Positions 16,019-24,938 of a stretch of 64,000 nt of DNA are shown here, in pieces; positions within the stretch are counted from its first letter, which is position 1, and each line of letters opens with the position of its first letter. The translations under genes and the position numbers were made by a program. A model generated the notes under the pieces. The model was not told the DNA's origin. It worked only from the letters and a program-made list of their open reading frames with translations, and ran no database searches. Origin of the DNA: Klebsiella spallanzanii (GTDB lineage: Bacteria; Pseudomonadota; Gammaproteobacteria; Enterobacterales; Enterobacteriaceae); NCBI RefSeq assembly GCF_902158555.1, contig NZ_CABGGS010000047.1, forward strand, positions 62,001 to 126,000, written 5' to 3'.

Positions 16019-16071
16019 GATGTTAGCCTCTCTTTGCTACAACATTCACTACCGCAGGGACATTTAGCCAT
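16015..16071 (-). CDS. 18-aa cysteine-rich micro-ORF overlapping the zinc-ribbon gene
   Basis: Reads MAKCPCGSECCSKERLTS then TGA; four of the first eleven residues are cysteines (CPCGSECC), a plausible metal-binding knot. Its TGA overlaps the ATG of the zinc-ribbon gene in ATGA, and the ribosome site of that gene lies within this ORF, the usual layout for translational coupling. Its own ribosome site is weak. It may be a small metal-binding peptide or a leader ORF sensing cysteine or ribosome state. Confidence 0.45.
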   Translation of the reverse strand: MAKCPCGSECCSKERLTS

Positions 16072-16760
16072 ATTTCACTAAAAACGCCTTCCCGGGTTTT
16101 CAGTGACAGCGTGGAAAACGCTGTTCTGAATGGTTGAGAATAACAATGACCTCATTGTCATTACTACTTATAGATGAATCTGAAGCTCACTTCAGATTGA
16201 ACTCTATTACTGCACCAGCGATCTTTTAATGTTGTTAATTTTTTTAATTTGCCCTCAGGGCACGTAACGTTCGGTAAATTTCACTACCAAAAACAGCACT
16301 GTGCGGTTGGGATAGCGATATCTCTCCTGCACTTTTCTTCACGCTAAACGGGATACTAAAACTACCACCTTCAGTATCACCTTTAACGCCAGATTCTGAA
16401 CCTGACTACTCGGGTTTAGACCGTCATCGTTGTCGCAGGTTCAAAAAAATTGCAAATATTTTTGCTTCACAGATTTTTTATTAAGACGATAAGAAGATTC
16501 TAAAGAAGGATTATCTATGGATAACGCTTGAGATGAGAACTGCTTCACTAAACCGTTTTATTAATACACCTGTGCAGCCAATCGACTTGCTATTAATCAC
16601 ACAGATGACGATTGATAGCAAGCTTTATTTTATACTCACTGCGATCCGCCAGTAAAATGAGGCCAGGCAACTGATTATGGTACAAAAAAACGCCATAATC
16701 AGTAAGCAACAATACGTATCTCTAGTGCCTGATTATGTACTCACCATGTAACCAGCGCGA
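16072..16760. other. 690-base intergenic region with folded leader and inverted repeats
   Basis: No gene accepted. Reading towards the Cys-rich ORF (minus strand), the last ~130 bases contain three successive hairpins: AATCTGAAG/CTTCAGATT (16177-16198), AATGAC/GTCATT (16145-16162) and CAGCGT/ACGCTG (16108-16124). Further right lie an imperfect CTTGCTAT...ATAGCAAG repeat near 16584-16622 and the CTGATTATGG element at 16671-16702. Confidence 0.5.
16671..16702 (+). repeat. CTGATTATGG inverted repeat downstream of aldo/keto reductase
   Basis: CTGATTATGG (16671-16680) and CCATAATCAG (16693-16702) form a 10-bp perfect stem with an A-rich loop. A further partial copy, CTGATTATG, lies at about 16728-16736. 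Confidence 0.5.
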
Positions 16761-17630
16761 TCAGCCGTGGATTTTAACGCCAAGACAGCCGCGAACAAAT
16801 TCAGGGTTAAAATGCTTCACGGCCTCACCAACATAGCCTAAATCCAGCCCGCTGATTTGGGCCATTTCGCTATCGGTCAGCGAGAAATCCCAAATGGCAA
16901 AGTTCTCTGCAATACGCTCCTGCCGGGTAGATTTAGGAATGACCGTGACGCCACGCTGCACGTTCCAGCGCAGGACAACCTGAGCAATGGTTTTTTGATG
17001 GGCATCAGCGATTCCCTGAAGCATTTCATCTTCATACGGTTTATGTCTCCCACCACCCAATGGTGCCCAGGCTTCAGGTTGAACGTTATAGTACTTCATG
17101 GTTTCAATAGCTACAGGTTGCGCAAAGTAAGGATGCAATTCGACCTGGTTCACCATGGGCTTAATTCTGACGGTTTCGCAGAAGTTGGCTAACACATGCG
17201 CATAGAAATTAGATACGCCAATGGCCTTCAGTTTACCCGCTTCATAAGCCTCTTCCAGCGCGCGCCAGGCGCTGAAATAATCGCCCATGGCCTGATGCAG
17301 TAAATAGAGATCAACGTATTCCAGCCCTGACTTTTTCAGCGACGCCTCAATACCGGCTTTAGCCATATCATAGTTGGCCATATCCTGAACCCACAGCTTA
17401 GAAGTGATAAATAACTCTTCGCGGGTACACAGACCTTCAGCGATGGCTTCATGGACCGCCTCACCCACGGCATCTTCATTGCTGTATACCGCCGCGGTAT
17501 CGATGAGGCGATAACCGGTGCGAATAGCGCTTAACACCGACTGCTTGCATTCTTCTTTATCAGTGACCTTAAAAACACCAAAACCCATCATCGGCATTTT
17601 GAGGTTGTTACTTAATACTGAATATTCCAC
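16761..17630 (-). CDS. Aldo/keto reductase (2,5-diketo-D-gluconate reductase-like)
   Basis: 289 aa NADPH-dependent oxidoreductase of the AKR5 type. The catalytic tetrad is visible: Asp in GYRLIDTAAVY, Tyr in AVYSNED, Lys in FITSKLWVQD and His in VDLYLLHQAMGD. The coenzyme-binding ends GVSNF and VIPKSTRQERIAEN are present. The start is a GTG (VEYSVLSNNLKMP) with GAGGG 7 bases upstream. It stands alone; the natural substrate cannot be told. Confidence 0.88.
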   Translation of the reverse strand: MEYSVLSNNLKMPMMGFGVFKVTDKEECKQSVLSAIRTGYRLIDTAAVYSNEDAVGEAVHEAIAEGLCTREELFITSKLWVQDMANYDMAKAGIEASLKKSGLEYVDLYLLHQAMGDYFSAWRALEEAYEAGKLKAIGVSNFYAHVLANFCETVRIKPMVNQVELHPYFAQPVAIETMKYYNVQPEAWAPLGGGRHKPYEDEMLQGIADAHQKTIAQVVLRWNVQRGVTVIPKSTRQERIAENFAIWDFSLTDSEMAQISGLDLGYVGEAVKHFNPEFVRGCLGVKIHG

Positions 17631-17864
17631 GGCAAAGCCCTCATCACGTTAAAACACGATTTTATGCCATAAACGCTGTCACAATTAATCTGTCATTCCT
17701 GATTTGGCTTATGCATAAAATTCATCAATAGGGTTACACGGCTACATTCGGAACGTGCAGCCTAAAAAGGCGGGAGATAATCAGAAGGAGAAACTGGCGC
17801 TGCAAGCCGCGCCAGCTCTGGGTTTATCCGTGGTTACCTTGCGTTATCAGGAAACCAGTACCGA

Positions 17865-19481
17865 TCAGTGCTTCACGATATACATCGTGCGGCTATAGGC
17901 GACGTCTTCCGGGTTGGTTATCGGGTACCCTTTCAGCCACGGTTTAATCAGACGCCCGTTGGTGTACTGATAAATTGGCGCAATGGGCGCTTTCGACATA
18001 ATGATTTTTTCCGCCGCGTTGTAATCATCGTTGCGCGCTTTTTCTGAGGTCTCCAGCGCCGCCTGGGCGAGAATTTTGTCGTAGGCCGGATCGTTGAAAC
18101 GGGAGATATTGCCGCTATGGGTTGAGGTCAGCAGCGACAGGAAAGTCGACGGCTCGTTGTAATCTCCGACCCACGAAGCGCGGATCACATCAAAATTCCC
18201 GGTATTACGGCTGTCGATATAGGTCTTCCACTCCTGATTTTGCAGCTTCACATCAACGCCAAGGTTTTTCTTCCACATCGACGCCACCGCGATAGCGATT
18301 TTCTGATGATTTTCCGAGGTGTTATACAGCAAAGTCAGCTTCAGCGGACGGCTCGGACCGTAGCCCGCAGCCTGCAGCAGCGCTTTCGCCTGAGCATTCA
18401 GCTCGGCCTGACTCATGCTCTCAATTTGCACCGGCTGCGGAGTGAAGCCTGCGGTGACATCCGGGGTAAAGCGCCAGGCCGGTTTCTCGCCGGTTCCCAG
18501 AATTTTCTCTGCCATCAGACGACGGTCAATCGTCATGCTCAGCGCCAGGCGCACGCGCTCATCGGCAGTTGGCCCCTTCTGCGTGTTAAACGCATAGTAA
18601 TAAGTGCCCAGCTGCGGCGGGGTATAGACCTGTCCCGGGATGTCCTTCAGCAGCTTCTGATACAGGTTTTTCGGAAACGACTCGGTGATATCGATATCGC
18701 CAGCAAGGTAGCGTTTAGTCGCCGCCGACTCCTGATTGATTGGTGTAAACGTGACCTGCTGGATCACCGTTTTTCCGTTATCCCAGTAGTGCGTATTGGG
18801 AACCACCACCAGCTTTTCATTTACCACGCGATCTTTTAAAACATATGCACCGTTACCAATCAGACTTCCTGGTCGGGTCCAGTTATCGCCGCTCTCTACA
18901 TTGGCCTTTTGTACCGGATAGAAAGCAAAACTGGCGGTCAAATTACTGAACCACGGCAGCGGTTTATCCAGCTGTACCCGCAACGTTCGCGCATCTACAG
19001 CGGTAACGCCGAGGCTATCCGGAGCGGCTTTACCATCAATAATATTTTGCGCATTAGTGATACCGGCCAGCGCGGCAAACCAGGCAAATGGCGACGTGGT
19101 TTTGGGGTCAACCAGCCGCCGCCAGCTATAAACAAAATCCTCTGCCGTCACCGGCGTTCCGTCGGACCAGCGCGCGTGGTCGCGCAGGGTAAAGGTCCAG
19201 ACGCGGTTATCATTGCTCTGCCAGCGAGTCGCCACGCCTGGAATAAGGTTGCCTTTCGCGTCCTGATTGACTAAACCTTCAAAAAGATCGCGGATTACCT
19301 GAATTTCAGGCAGGCCAACGGCTTTAGCGGGATCTAAGGTGGCAGGCTCATCTTTAATGTGCCGCACCAGCACCTGTTTTTCGGCTAATACGGTGCCAGG
19401 CGGGACATCCGCCGCCCTGGCAAGAGAGGAAACGCTGGCTAACCACAGCGCGCCGCATGTCAATGTGACAGGATACTTCAT
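17865..19481 (-). CDS. mppA: Periplasmic murein tripeptide-binding protein MppA
   Basis: 538 aa (E. coli: 537). Signal peptide to AARA/ADVPPG, then a class-C (OppA-type) solute-binding protein. It binds L-Ala-gamma-D-Glu-meso-DAP released from the cell wall and hands it to the Opp permease for recycling. The C-terminus AYSRTMYIVKH matches E. coli. AAAGGGGAT precedes the ATG. Divergent mpaA and nearby ycjG process the same peptide once inside, so the three genes serve one pathway. Confidence 0.96.
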   Translation of the reverse strand: MKYPVTLTCGALWLASVSSLARAADVPPGTVLAEKQVLVRHIKDEPATLDPAKAVGLPEIQVIRDLFEGLVNQDAKGNLIPGVATRWQSNDNRVWTFTLRDHARWSDGTPVTAEDFVYSWRRLVDPKTTSPFAWFAALAGITNAQNIIDGKAAPDSLGVTAVDARTLRVQLDKPLPWFSNLTASFAFYPVQKANVESGDNWTRPGSLIGNGAYVLKDRVVNEKLVVVPNTHYWDNGKTVIQQVTFTPINQESAATKRYLAGDIDITESFPKNLYQKLLKDIPGQVYTPPQLGTYYYAFNTQKGPTADERVRLALSMTIDRRLMAEKILGTGEKPAWRFTPDVTAGFTPQPVQIESMSQAELNAQAKALLQAAGYGPSRPLKLTLLYNTSENHQKIAIAVASMWKKNLGVDVKLQNQEWKTYIDSRNTGNFDVIRASWVGDYNEPSTFLSLLTSTHSGNISRFNDPAYDKILAQAALETSEKARNDDYNAAEKIIMSKAPIAPIYQYTNGRLIKPWLKGYPITNPEDVAYSRTMYIVKH

Positions 19482-19670
19482 AAGATCCCCTTTAAAATAA
19501 AAAAACCACAGCTGGCAGTGCGATAATTATTTGTTTCATCACCTGAAATTGCAAACGGCTTGTGAAAGAAAATTGACATATGTGCTGATTTCACCATCGC
19601 TGGAAACTATTTGATTCCGGGACGGTTTTACACAACACTGCTGAAAAATAACCTGATAACAGGATGCCCT

Positions 19671-20384
19671 ATGCCCGTTTCTCGTCCCCGCCCCCAGCGC
19701 GGTGATTTTCCGCCGGGAACCCAACGCTACGGCCAGTCCCAACTGGGCGCGCCGCTGTTGTGGTTCCCTGCGCCGCTGGCAGATAGCCGCAGCGGCCTGA
19801 TTCTTGCCGGTACCCACGGCGATGAAAACTCATCCATCGTCACGCTTTCCTGCGCGTTACGCACGCTCAAGCCGGAACTACGACGCCACCACGTGGTGCT
19901 GGCAGTGAACCCTGATGGCTGCCAGCTGGGGCTGCGCGCCAACGCGCGCGGCATCGACTTGAACCGCAATTTTCCCGCGGCAAACTGGAAGGAAGGCGAA
20001 ACGGTTTATCGCTGGAATAGCGCGGCGGAACAGCGCGATGTCGTACTGCTAACCGGTGAAAAACCGGGCTCAGAACCAGAAACTCAGGCGCTGTGCCAGC
20101 TGATCCACCAGATCCACCCGGCGTGGGTAGTTTCATTTCACGATCCGCTGGCCTGCATTGAAGATTCCGGCCACAGCGAGCTGGGGCACTGGCTTGCTGA
20201 TGCGTTTAGCCTGCCGCTGGTGGGGAGCGTCGGCTATGAAACCCCCGGCTCCTTTGGCAGCTGGTGTGCAGATATCAGTCTGCCCTGCATAACCGCTGAA
20301 TTCCCGCCGATATCCGCCGACGAAGCCACGGATAAATACCTTCAGGCAATGACCGATCTGCTGCACTGGCACCCTCAGAGATGA
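19671..20384 (+). CDS. mpaA: Murein peptide amidase A (gamma-D-Glu-DAP amidase)
   Basis: 237 aa M14-family zinc carboxypeptidase. Zinc ligands are H49 and E52 in AGTHGDENSS and the later histidine in WVVSFHDPLA; the catalytic Glu is in CITAEFPPIS. It cuts the gamma-D-Glu-DAP bond of the murein tripeptide in the cytoplasm. I start at 19671 (MPVSRPRPQRG), with AGGAT just upstream, not at 19611. Its 3' end overlaps the convergent ycjG by 10 bases. Confidence 0.94.
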   Translation: MPVSRPRPQRGDFPPGTQRYGQSQLGAPLLWFPAPLADSRSGLILAGTHGDENSSIVTLSCALRTLKPELRRHHVVLAVNPDGCQLGLRANARGIDLNRNFPAANWKEGETVYRWNSAAEQRDVVLLTGEKPGSEPETQALCQLIHQIHPAWVVSFHDPLACIEDSGHSELGHWLADAFSLPLVGSVGYETPGSFGSWCADISLPCITAEFPPISADEATDKYLQAMTDLLHWHPQR

Positions 20385-21340
20385 AGTACGCCGGTGCTGA
20401 AATGCAGCGCCGGTTCAACATCCACCGCCAGCCAGGTCGGGCCATCAAGATCGGCAAAACGGGCCAGCGGCGTCAGCGGCAAAGCCGCGCTAATGGCCCT
20501 TGAGGTACACAGCATACAGCCGAGCATCCGCGCAAATCCCAACCGTTCCGCCTCCTCTGCCAGCAATAGCGCTTCGGTCAGGCCGCCGCTCTTATCAAGT
20601 TTGATATTGACCATCTCGTAGCGGCCGCGTAATTCAGCCAGATCCTCTCGAGTATGGCAGCTCTCATCAGCACAAATGGGCAGCGGATGGATAAAATTCT
20701 CCAGCGCGTCATCGGCTCCCGCCGCAAGCGGCTGCTCCAGCATCGCGACGCCGATATCCGCCAACAGCTGACAGCGCTCGGCCAGACCATCGCTGCGCCA
20801 GGCTTCATTGGCATCGACAATCAGCGTCGCCTGGGGCACCGCCTCGCGAATCGCTATCAACCGTTCGCTAATCAGATGATCATCAAGCTTCACTTTCAGC
20901 AAAGTGGCTCCTTTCTCCCACAGCGCCGCTGCGCTGGCCGCCATCTGCTCCGGCGTGCCAATCACCACCGTTTGCGCCGTGACCACCCGGTTAGGTAGCG
21001 TCACGCCCAATAGCTGCGCGATGCTCTTACCTAGGCTTCGCGCCTGCCAATCCCAAAGTGCGCAATCCACCGCGTTGCGGGCTGCCCCAGGCGGCAGCAG
21101 ATGCTGAATCTGCTCGCGAGAGGCACCCCGCTCAATCTCTTCACCAATGGTCATAATCTGCGCCATCACGGAAGCAATGCTCTCACCATAGCGTGGGTAA
21201 GGCGTGCATTCCCCGACCCCCTTGACGCCGTTCTCTTCAATTTCCACCACCACGACTTTTGCCTCGCTACGGCTGCCGCGGGCGATCACAAAAGGAGTAT
21301 GTAACGGCCAGGCTTCTTCATAGACTCGCAGATTTCGCAT
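20375..21340 (-). CDS. ycjG: L-Ala-D/L-Glu epimerase
   Basis: 321 aa enolase-superfamily racemase (muconate-lactonizing subgroup). Acid/base lysines lie in LLKVKLDDH (KxK) and MVNIKLDKSGG; metal ligands lie in LIVDANEAW, AMLEQPL and ICADESCH. It converts L-Ala-D-Glu, the product after MpaA and DAP removal, to L-Ala-L-Glu, which is then hydrolysed. Placement beside mpaA and mppA is as in E. coli. Confidence 0.95.
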   Translation of the reverse strand: MRNLRVYEEAWPLHTPFVIARGSRSEAKVVVVEIEENGVKGVGECTPYPRYGESIASVMAQIMTIGEEIERGASREQIQHLLPPGAARNAVDCALWDWQARSLGKSIAQLLGVTLPNRVVTAQTVVIGTPEQMAASAAALWEKGATLLKVKLDDHLISERLIAIREAVPQATLIVDANEAWRSDGLAERCQLLADIGVAMLEQPLAAGADDALENFIHPLPICADESCHTREDLAELRGRYEMVNIKLDKSGGLTEALLLAEEAERLGFARMLGCMLCTSRAISAALPLTPLARFADLDGPTWLAVDVEPALHFSTGVLHL

Positions 21341-21441
21341 TCCCTGAACCTCGCAGGTAAGTATTAAAAGGATTTGCCGTGCTGATGACTGATGTCATAC
21401 ACTAGCCGTGACGTTAACTATATGTAAACAGGAAGATAACC

Positions 21442-21948
21442 ATGTCACAAACCGTGCATTTCCAGGGCAACCCCGTTTCTGTTCAAGGCACCATTCCGCA
21501 GGCAGGCGCTAAAGCGCAGCCGTTTACGCTGGTCGCCAAAGATCTCTCTGACGTCGCGCTGAGCCAGTTCGCCGGCAAACGTAAAGTGCTGAACATTTTC
21601 CCGAGCATCGATACCGGCGTTTGCGCGGCATCGGTACGTAAATTTAACCAACTGGCGTTAGAACTGGACAACACCGTGGTGCTGTGCATTTCCGCCGACC
21701 TGCCGTTCGCGCAGTCTCGCTTCTGCGGCGCGGAAGGCCTGAACAACGTTGTCACGCTGTCCACCCTGCGCGGCGCGCAGTTCCTGGCCGACTACGGTGT
21801 GGCCATCTCCGCAGGCCCGCTGGCCGGTCTGGCGGCGCGCGCTGTAGTCGTCATTGATGAAAACGACCAGGTTGTTTACAGCCAACTAGTGAATGAAATC
21901 ACCGAAGAGCCGGACTACGACGCAGCTCTGGCCGCGCTGAAAGCGTAA
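21442..21948 (+). CDS. tpx: Thiol peroxidase Tpx
   Basis: 168 aa atypical 2-Cys peroxiredoxin. Peroxidatic Cys in [13 protein letters not shown] and resolving Cys in [28 protein letters not shown] is the usual linker. It reduces alkyl and lipid hydroperoxides with thioredoxin, in the periplasmic/soluble fraction of E. coli. AGGAAGAT precedes the ATG. Divergent from ycjG; strong terminator downstream. Confidence 0.97.
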   Translation: MSQTVHFQGNPVSVQGTIPQAGAKAQPFTLVAKDLSDVALSQFAGKRKVLNIFPSIDTGVCAASVRKFNQLALELDNTVVLCISADLPFAQSRFCGAEGLNNVVTLSTLRGAQFLADYGVAISAGPLAGLAARAVVVIDENDQVVYSQLVNEITEEPDYDAALAALKA

Positions 21949-21967
21949 TCTCGCAGCTAAGCTATGT

Positions 21968-21997
21968 AAGCCCTCGTTTATCGGGGGCTTTTTTTAT
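21968..21997 (+). terminator. Rho-independent terminator of tpx
   Basis: AAGCCCTCG pairs with CGGGGGCTT (one G-T pair), then TTTTTT. It reaches the stop of the convergent AbrB-family gene. Confidence 0.85.
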
Positions 21998-23049
21998 TCC
22001 CGCTCCGCATAGCGAGAGATAAAACGTGCAATCGCCGGGCCGGTCAATAAGATGGTGAACAGCCGCAGCGTCTGCATCGCCATAATAAACGACATATCCG
22101 CCCGCGTACCGGCAGCGATAATCGCTACCGTATCCAACCCGCCTGGGCTGGTCGCCAGATAGGCGGTCATAAAGTCCAGCGGCAAAACCTGCGTCAACCC
22201 AAAAGCCATCAGCGCACAGAGCAGAATCAAGCCAATGATTGATGCCAGGATCTGCGGCAGGGTTTTGAGCGCCAGCAGGAAAATCTGTTTATTAAACTTT
22301 AGACCAACGCTCCAGCCTATGGCGGCATAAGCTAACGCCAGCAGCCACTCAGGAAGTTCGAGCTGTAGCCAACCTTCTCCCTGCACCAGGGCGCCGAACA
22401 GCATAGGGAAAAGCATTGCGCCGGAAGGGAAACGCAGTCGTAGTCCCAACCACCCCGCCACCGCGGTCAATAATAGCGTGAGCGGCAACTGCCAGCTTAT
22501 CGAAGGAAACCAGATAACCTGTTGAGTCATTCCCTGGGCATCGCCACCAAGGGCGACGCGAACGACGAGCGCCGCGGCTCCGGCAACGAATAACACCCGC
22601 AGATACTGCATCAACGCCACCAGCCGAACGTCGGCTCCGTACTCCTGAGCCATAATCACCATCGCTGAAGCGCCGCCTGGTGAACTTCCCCACGCGCCGG
22701 TCGCGCCCGGCAATGCGCTATAGCGCACCAGCAGCCACCCCGCCAGCGCGCTGATAGCAAGGGTGGAAAAGAGGATCAACAGTACTAGCGCCCAATTAGC
22801 CAGCAGAACGCCGAAGATGGAGGGGGTCAGGCTGCGGGCAATCATGCAGCCGATAATCGCCTGAGCGGCAACAAAAAAAGGACGGGGAACGCAGATTTCT
22901 GCGCCGCAAAGGCTAAGAGTAATTCCGGCAATCATCGGCCCCAGCAGCAGCGCGGCGGGAAGATGAAACCAGAACAGCACAAAAGAGAGCGCGCTGGAAA
23001 GCGCCAGTAATTTCATCCACTGAAAAAAACGACTACGCCAGATCCACAT
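21994..23049 (-). CDS. AbrB-family membrane protein (putative transporter)
   Basis: 351 aa, about ten hydrophobic segments. Two repeated halves carry the family signatures LLGPMIAGI and GATGAWGSSPGGASAMVIMAQEYGADVRLVALMQYLRV, and in the second half YLATSPGGLDTVAIIAAG and RLFTILLTGPAIARF. It resembles E. coli AbrB (AidB regulator; DUF-type ammonia monooxygenase-like), which in K-12 lies elsewhere, so I give no symbol. The start at 23049 has CAGGAA 6 bases upstream; the longer frame to 23145 runs into non-coding sequence. It sits between tpx and tyrR, which are adjacent in K-12. Confidence 0.82.
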   Translation of the reverse strand: MWIWRSRFFQWMKLLALSSALSFVLFWFHLPAALLLGPMIAGITLSLCGAEICVPRPFFVAAQAIIGCMIARSLTPSIFGVLLANWALVLLILFSTLAISALAGWLLVRYSALPGATGAWGSSPGGASAMVIMAQEYGADVRLVALMQYLRVLFVAGAAALVVRVALGGDAQGMTQQVIWFPSISWQLPLTLLLTAVAGWLGLRLRFPSGAMLFPMLFGALVQGEGWLQLELPEWLLALAYAAIGWSVGLKFNKQIFLLALKTLPQILASIIGLILLCALMAFGLTQVLPLDFMTAYLATSPGGLDTVAIIAAGTRADMSFIMAMQTLRLFTILLTGPAIARFISRYAERE

Positions 23050-23164
23050 GCGTATTCCTGCAAAAAGAAGAGTAAAAATGGAGTATATACAGAATCCTTC
23101 TACGGAAGGACCCCGCCCTTTTCTGGAAATGCCAGCCGGCGGCACAGGCAGCCGGCCAGGGGAG

Positions 23165-24706
23165 TTACTCGTCGCCTTTTTTCTGGCTTAAACCATATTC
23201 GCGTAGCTTATTCGCTATCGCGGTGTGCGAAACGCCAAGACGCTTGGCCAGTTTGCGCGTGCTGGGGAAGCTACGATAAAGCTGGGTGAGCACTGAGCGC
23301 TCGAAGCGGCGGGTAATATCATCCAGAGAGCCTTCCATCGCCTCTTCGCCCACCGCCAGCGAAGCAACGTCGTGATCCGGTAACAGAATATCCTGAGGGC
23401 GCAGTTCAAAACCATCCAGTTGGGTCAGCGCACGATAGATAGCGTTCTTAAGCTGACGTACGTTACCTGGCCAGCTATAGCGCGTCAGAACGGTATTTAA
23501 ATCAGCTGAGAGTTTCGGCCGCGGGATCCCTTGTTCATCGGCAAAACGCGCCACGAACAGTTCGGTCAGGGGCATGATATCCTGCGGACAGTCGCGTAGC
23601 GGCGGCAGGGATAGCGTCAGAACGTTAAGGCGATAATAAAGGTCTTCACGGAACAGCCCCTTCTGCACCAGCTCCACCAGGTTTTTCTGCGTAGCGCAGA
23701 TAACCCGAACATCCACGTGCACTTCATGATCTTCACTCACCCGCCGGAAAGTACCATCATTGAGGAAGCGCAGCAGTTTGGTTTGCATCCGTGGGGACAT
23801 TTCGCCAATTTCATCCAGCAGAACCGAGCCGCCGTTAGCCTGCTCGAAAAAGCCTTTTTTCCCCTGGATGGCGTCGCCAAATAGCTCGCTTTCCACCGCG
23901 TCCTCCGGGATAGAGCCGCAGTTCAGCGCCAGATAAGGCTTACCCGCACGCGGGCTGGCCAGATGGCAGGCGTGGGCTAGCAAATCTTTACCGGTGCCGG
24001 TATCGCCGACGATCAGCAGCGGTGCGCTGAGCATGGCCAGCTTGCGAGCCTGCTCAACAACGTGACGCATTTTCGGACCCACGGCGAGGATCTGGCTAAA
24101 GGCGCTGGTATCCTGGATAGTCATCGTTTGCAACTGACGCCCCATACGAACCGTCGAACGCAACATCGCTACCGCGCCGGTTAATACCCTTTCGCCATGC
24201 TCACTTTCCAGATAAACCGGCGTGATCTCCAGCAAGAAGTTCTGGCCGTTAACCACGACATGTTCAGCATGCGACTCTTGTGGGCTATTCTCCAGCCAGC
24301 GCTGAACGTTAAAATCGGTAATCAGCTGCGCGACCGGGTGGCTACGCAGCTTATCCTGGCTCTGGCCAAACAGCTGACAGCTGGCCGGGTTAGCCAGTTC
24401 AACTTTACCTTTAGTATCAAGAGACAGTACCGGTTCCGGCATCGCCACCAGCAGCGCGCTGAGCGCCAGATGCTCACGCTCTGACGGCATCCACGATACG
24501 GTGCGTACGTCGGTTACCCCCGAAATGCGGCGGATCTCCGCCATCAGGCTGCTGAAGTTGGCAAACTCCAGCTCGGCGAAATTGAGGTAAATTCGGCCAA
24601 TAGGGTCAATATCGATGCCGCGCAGGTCGATACCCCGCAGCACCAATAAATCGAGTAATTCACGGGTCAGACCAAGACGGTCTTCACAAAAGACTTCAAG
24701 ACGCAT
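23165..24706 (-). CDS. tyrR: Aromatic amino acid regulator TyrR
   Basis: 513 aa, as in E. coli. N-terminal ACT domain (MRLEVFCEDRLGLTRELLDLL), PAS domain (about 80-190), AAA+ domain with GDTGTGKDLLAH and GGSVLLDEIGEM, and C-terminal helix-turn-helix STRKLAKRLGVSHTAIANKLREYGL. The sigma-54 contact loop (GAFTGA) is replaced by GDAIQGKKG, consistent with TyrR acting on sigma-70 promoters. It controls aromatic amino-acid synthesis and transport with Tyr, Phe and Trp. I start at the ATG at 24706 rather than a GTG at 24718. Confidence 0.96.
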   Translation of the reverse strand: MRLEVFCEDRLGLTRELLDLLVLRGIDLRGIDIDPIGRIYLNFAELEFANFSSLMAEIRRISGVTDVRTVSWMPSEREHLALSALLVAMPEPVLSLDTKGKVELANPASCQLFGQSQDKLRSHPVAQLITDFNVQRWLENSPQESHAEHVVVNGQNFLLEITPVYLESEHGERVLTGAVAMLRSTVRMGRQLQTMTIQDTSAFSQILAVGPKMRHVVEQARKLAMLSAPLLIVGDTGTGKDLLAHACHLASPRAGKPYLALNCGSIPEDAVESELFGDAIQGKKGFFEQANGGSVLLDEIGEMSPRMQTKLLRFLNDGTFRRVSEDHEVHVDVRVICATQKNLVELVQKGLFREDLYYRLNVLTLSLPPLRDCPQDIMPLTELFVARFADEQGIPRPKLSADLNTVLTRYSWPGNVRQLKNAIYRALTQLDGFELRPQDILLPDHDVASLAVGEEAMEGSLDDITRRFERSVLTQLYRSFPSTRKLAKRLGVSHTAIANKLREYGLSQKKGDE

Positions 24707-24777
24707 AGGAGTTTTCACCCTAAAGAGGCCAATGACGGATGAATAATAGGACAGTTACTTGCTGGCGTGAAGATAGC

Positions 24778-24795
24778 TGTCAACAATTATTGACA
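24778..24795. promoter_or_regulatory. Candidate TYR box upstream of tyrR
   Basis: TGTCAACAATTATTGACA is a perfect palindrome of two 6-base arms and a 6-base spacer, keeping the G-N14-C core of the TYR box (TGTAAA-N6-TTTACA). It lies about 70 bases upstream of tyrR, fitting the known TyrR autoregulation. Confidence 0.6.
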
Positions 24796-24878
24796 GTATG
24801 GCGGAAAAATGGCCTTTCTGCCGTAAAGTTATACGGTCAACGCGGACACATGACCAGAATCGTTCAGACGAGTCATCA

Positions 24879-24918
24879 GCCCTCAAACCGGCAAGGTACC
24901 TTATGCTGGTTTGAGGGC
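24879..24918 (-). terminator. Hairpin after the Rph-like gene
   Basis: GCCCTCAAACC pairs with GGTTTGAGGGC (11 bp, long loop), 20 bases past the stop of the minus-strand PEP-synthase-like gene. There is no T-run, so termination is uncertain. Confidence 0.4.
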
Positions 24919-24938
24919 ATCATCATCGAACCGCTCCG

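Noticed and set aside
16501-16531. AAGGA + ATGGATAACGCTTGA mini-ORF
   Set aside because: Only four codons (MDNA); no evidence of function.
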